Shown: piece after piece, positions 61,729-64,000 of the stretch
How the letters are laid out: every line of letters starts with the position of its first letter
Position numbering within the stretch: position 1 is the stretch's first letter
Source: JBFWRK01 sp050248955
GTDB taxonomy: Bacteria > Actinomycetota > Acidimicrobiia > Acidimicrobiales > Ilumatobacteraceae
Reading direction: 5' to 3'
Length of the DNA: 64,000 nucleotides
NCBI GenBank assembly: GCA_050248955.1
Contig: JBFWRK010000015.1
Location: 55,224-119,223, forward strand
Notes under the pieces: model-generated
Told to the model about the DNA's origin: nothing
Databases searched by the model: none
The model's input: the letters and a program-made list of their open reading frames with translations, nothing else
Made by a program: the position numbers and the translations under genes

Positions 61729-63027
61729 TCACTCCAACAGCTCATTCCAACGATCACGGAATGGGTACCCGGGTTCGGTGGGGCAGTCGGGCGGTGATGG
61801 GATCGGCGCGGTGTCGATGCGACTCATCTGCCAGTCCGCGACGCTCCTCAACGCGTCGCGCAGCTCGCTGTCTTGCAGCGTCGTGTCAGCAGCAGCATCA
61901 GCGGCGAAGTTCTTGATCGCGGCAAGTTCGCTCTCAGCCTGCCGGTAGTCGAAATCCTCGTTCGATGCCTCGGCGACCACGAGCGCGTAGTCACCCTGGC
62001 AGATCGCTTCGCCGGCGGCGCGCGATGCGAAGGCTTCGAGCCGGGCGAGATCCAGGTTGGCGGCGTCCAGCTCGGCGTTCGTCTCGGCGAGGTCGGTATT
62101 GGCCTGGTCCAGCTCGGCGTTCGTCTCGGCGAGGTCGGTATTGGCCTGGTCCAGCTCGGCGTTCGTCTCGGCGAGATCGGTATTGGCCTGGTCCAGCTCG
62201 GCGTTCGAGTCGGCGAGGTCGGTATTGGCCTGGGCCAGCTCGGCGTTCGTGTCGGCGAGGTCGGTATTGGCCTGGTCCAGCTCGGCGTTCGTGTCGGTGA
62301 GATCGGTATTGGCCTGGTCCAGCTCGGCGTTCGTGCGTTCGACCTGTCGACGCAAAGATCGCTCTGTCGCCGTTTGCCCCCGAAACAGCAGCGCCAGCGT
62401 TGATGTGACGGCCGCGGCAGCCAACAGCAACATGAGCGATGCCACGGCCGTACGTCGGATCCGGACGAAGCGTCGGTGTGCGCGCAGGTCCTCGCCCTCG
62501 AGCTCGTCCTTGGACATGCCGTGGACCGGTGCTGCCAGCGTCGCGACCATGTTGCGAAATCGGCCGTCGCGAAGGCCAACGTCTTCCAGCGCGCAGGCCC
62601 ATCGCAGATCGACCCACAGCGGCTCACCGTCATAGCGTGCTCGCAGGCTCTCGGGGATCGCCGTGGAATCTGTGGCCCAGTCGCCAGCGGTCTCGTCCCA
62701 TTCGAGATGGCCATCCGTGAGCGCCAGCAACAACCTGTCATCGCCGTGGTCGGCCAGGAAATGGTCGATCTCCCGATTCACCCATTTGGATGTGGCTGCG
62801 TCCGGCGAGAGCAACACGATCGCGTAGCGCGCCTGGTCGAGCCGCTCCGAGAGAGACTCCCAGAGATCCGGCGACGCCGACAAGCTCGAGGCGTCCCGGA
62901 ACACTGTGAGCGCCCGCCTCTCATTCCAGCTGCGGCCAAGTTGTTGGAGACCTCGTTCAAGATTGCGGGCCAACCGGTGGTCGGCCCTTTGCGAGTAGGA
63001 GATGAAGACGTCGTACTGCTTGGCCAC
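61729..63027 (-). CDS. TIR-domain membrane protein with 14-residue tandem coiled-coil repeats
   Basis: The protein has 432 residues. Residues 1-150 are a TIR domain: QYDVFISYSQRADHRLA, LTVFRDASSLSASPDLWES, AIVLLSPDAATSKWVNREI. Glu86 in KWVNREI is placed like the catalytic Glu of NAD-cleaving TIRs. Residues about 193-215 are a transmembrane helix (VASLMLLLAAAAVTSTLALL). Residues about 228-323 are repeats of NAELDQANTDLADT-type 14-mers with leucine-zipper spacing, then a helical C-terminus (RAAGEAICQGDYALV onward). The GTG at 63027 gives VAKQYDVFISYS. The arrangement suggests a membrane-localised, oligomerising NADase or signalling protein, and the island context fits antiphage defence, but no activity is shown. 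Confidence 0.9.
   Translation of the reverse strand: MAKQYDVFISYSQRADHRLARNLERGLQQLGRSWNERRALTVFRDASSLSASPDLWESLSERLDQARYAIVLLSPDAATSKWVNREIDHFLADHGDDRLLLALTDGHLEWDETAGDWATDSTAIPESLRARYDGEPLWVDLRWACALEDVGLRDGRFRNMVATLAAPVHGMSKDELEGEDLRAHRRFVRIRRTAVASLMLLLAAAAVTSTLALLFRGQTATERSLRRQVERTNAELDQANTDLTDTNAELDQANTDLADTNAELAQANTDLADSNAELDQANTDLAETNAELDQANTDLAETNAELDQANTDLAETNAELDAANLDLARLEAFASRAAGEAICQGDYALVVAEASNEDFDYRQAESELAAIKNFAADAAADTTLQDSELRDALRSVADWQMSRIDTAPIPSPPDCPTEPGYPFRDRWNELLE
62059..62345 (-). repeat. 42-bp tandem repeat coding the 14-residue motif
   Basis: Six full 42-base units and a partial one encode NAELDQANTDLA(D/E)T-type repeats of the TIR protein. The units are almost identical at DNA level, differing mainly at one or two sites. 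The reading frame is kept because 42 is a multiple of 3. Copy number could change by slippage or recombination, altering coiled-coil length. It is not a CRISPR array, because there are no spacers. Confidence 0.92.
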
Positions 63028-63104
63028 TTGGGACCCCCAACCGAATGTTCCGTGCCGGCACCGTATAGCACGATCAAAACTACGCCGGCGTCCCTGCGAG
63101 CCGG

Positions 63105-63388
63105 TTGCACGCTGCGCGGCAGTCGGCGGCGTCGATCTCCCTGCGGGCGAAGGTATCGACCAAGGTCGTGTCCGAACGGCTCGGGCCCGCAACCTCGAGA
63201 TCACGTTGTCCGTCTACGCCACGTTGCGGCCCAAGATGACCGGCGGCGCCGTCGATGCGATGATGCGGCGCGGCAGCTCTCGGCGAAGCGTGACCCGGGG
63301 TCGGCAACCCGCCCAGAACACTTCAATGACCCGAGCGGTTGTTCTGGTCATTTGGGGCAGTTGGCCTCGTGCACCGGCGACCGGTTGA
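63105..63388 (+). pseudogene. Frameshifted remnant of a second tyrosine recombinase
   Basis: In one frame 63105-63186 reads LHAARQSAASISL and AKVSTKVVSERLG, the HxxR and KVVSERLG hallmarks of tyrosine integrases. In the next frame, from about 63190, the sequence continues NLEITLSVYATLRPKM with the nucleophile Tyr, and this frame ends at a stop at 63388. A one-base change near 63187-63192 separates the two halves, and upstream integrase domains are not present. This is a decayed integrase C-terminus, so more than one integration event affected the locus. It marks or lies near an older boundary of an element. Confidence 0.75.
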
Positions 63389-64000
63389 GTGGGAATCTGA
63401 GCGGAGATGTCGAGTCCCACGCAACTGCACTCGGTTGGCGCGGCGCCCGGTGGGGGAAACTTCGTGATCATCGACGCCTTGCCGGAGGTCTCAGGGCGAT
63501 TGTTCAAGACATCAACTATCTGACAACTGAACTCGTGAAGGCCGGCGCAACCGTTCCATAGCGATCGGACCAGGTTCTCTCCCAACGTGATGAATGCAAC
63601 TTGGTGTGTCGCGCGTTGGGACTCGTGGCGACGCCGGGACCAAATGCGGCTTCGGTGGGCGCTGCAGCGAGCCGTCGTCGTTGCCCCAGCTCGATGCCGG
63701 AGGACTCCCGCAAGTGCGACAGATCGACGGATACGGGCGCGGTAACGGCGTCACGAAGTGTCCCCGAACGTGTCGGCATGTCGACGTCGGGCATCGCCCA
63801 AATGTGCCGGTATGCCACGATCGCGAACCCTCGGGCACCGATCACTTCCAGCGGTCGAATGGCCGTCAGCGGACAGCTCGTAGATGGCCACCCAGTGGGC
63901 ACATCCTCTGGCCGCCGACAGCTCGGATCGCCCGTTGCTGCTGACCGAGCCGCGGCACGGCGCCGACGACAGGCGCTGTCGCCTACGTGCAGCGTGTGGT
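63389..64000. other. Distal part of the element without supported gene
   Basis: The 612 bases at the window end have only weak reading frames. A minus-strand frame at 63516-63902 (about 128 codons, with LEVIGARGFAIVAYRHIWAM) may be a gene fragment, but start, family and boundaries are not supported. I did not find a second copy of the tRNA-Gly 3' end here, so the right attachment site is outside or lost. Confidence 0.5.

Noticed and set aside
62059..62345. CRISPR array
   Set aside because: The repeats are contiguous 42-base coding units without spacers and keep the reading frame of the TIR protein.
63594..63944. 116-codon plus-strand frame at the window end
   Set aside because: Cys/Arg-rich composition and the lack of motifs suggest non-coding sequence.

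Overview
The window is 64 kb of high-GC DNA with dense, often overlapping genes (ATGA and GTGA junctions), several GTG starts and apparently leaderless promoters. A SAM riboswitch lies ahead of metX, and single-copy housekeeping genes look actinobacterial. Together these suggest a chromosomal segment of an actinobacterium, perhaps Acidimicrobiia/Ilumatobacter-like. That placement is an inference from gene content and style, because no rRNA is present.

Layout. (1) 1-11561 (+): four coupled genes for very large proteins I cannot assign to a characterised family. The first is cut by the window edge. They look like one operon and are the best candidate for an undescribed multi-protein system. (2) 11595-25244: a dGTPase-like HD hydrolase, an intergenic G-rich repeat block, obg, proB, then a leftward group (PspA-like, MurJ, a coiled-coil membrane protein, a lipoprotein with binding and VWA domains, a second binding-protein-like protein, a CbbX/EccA-type AAA+ protein) and a divergent MoxR/CoxE-VWA pair. 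(3) 25258-35585 (-): a compact purine operon purSL-purQ-purC-purF-purDM-purN-guaB. PurS is fused to PurL, PurD is fused to PurM, and purN overlaps the fusion by 4 bp, which reproduces the domain order of the animal GART protein. (4) 35688-56642: metabolic and accessory genes. These include histidine phosphatase, GMC oxidoreductase, MBL hydrolase, plant/cyanobacterial-type lycopene cyclase, SURF1, PhyH-like dioxygenase, DUF4262, GNAT-acyl-CoA synthetase, a saccharopine-dehydrogenase-family enzyme and a SET-domain protein that share an operator motif, a Tat-exported amidase with three peptidoglycan-binding repeats, a fatty-acyl-CoA ligase, an isocitrate-lyase-family enzyme, a SAM-riboswitch-controlled metX-metY pair, and an EamA transporter. 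(5) 56701-64000: tRNA-Gly(GCC) followed by a tyrosine integrase, an excisionase-like HTH protein, an SNF2 helicase, a TIR-membrane-repeat protein and a frameshifted remnant of a second integrase. This is an integrated element with a plausible defence cargo.

A second theme is non-coding repeats. Several intergenic spacers carry short repeats sharing TCTCTGCTC-like or AGATCTGC/AGATCTCGCTGCTC-like cores, and perfect palindromes occur both between genes (48974-49090) and inside the AAA+ gene (22305-22341).
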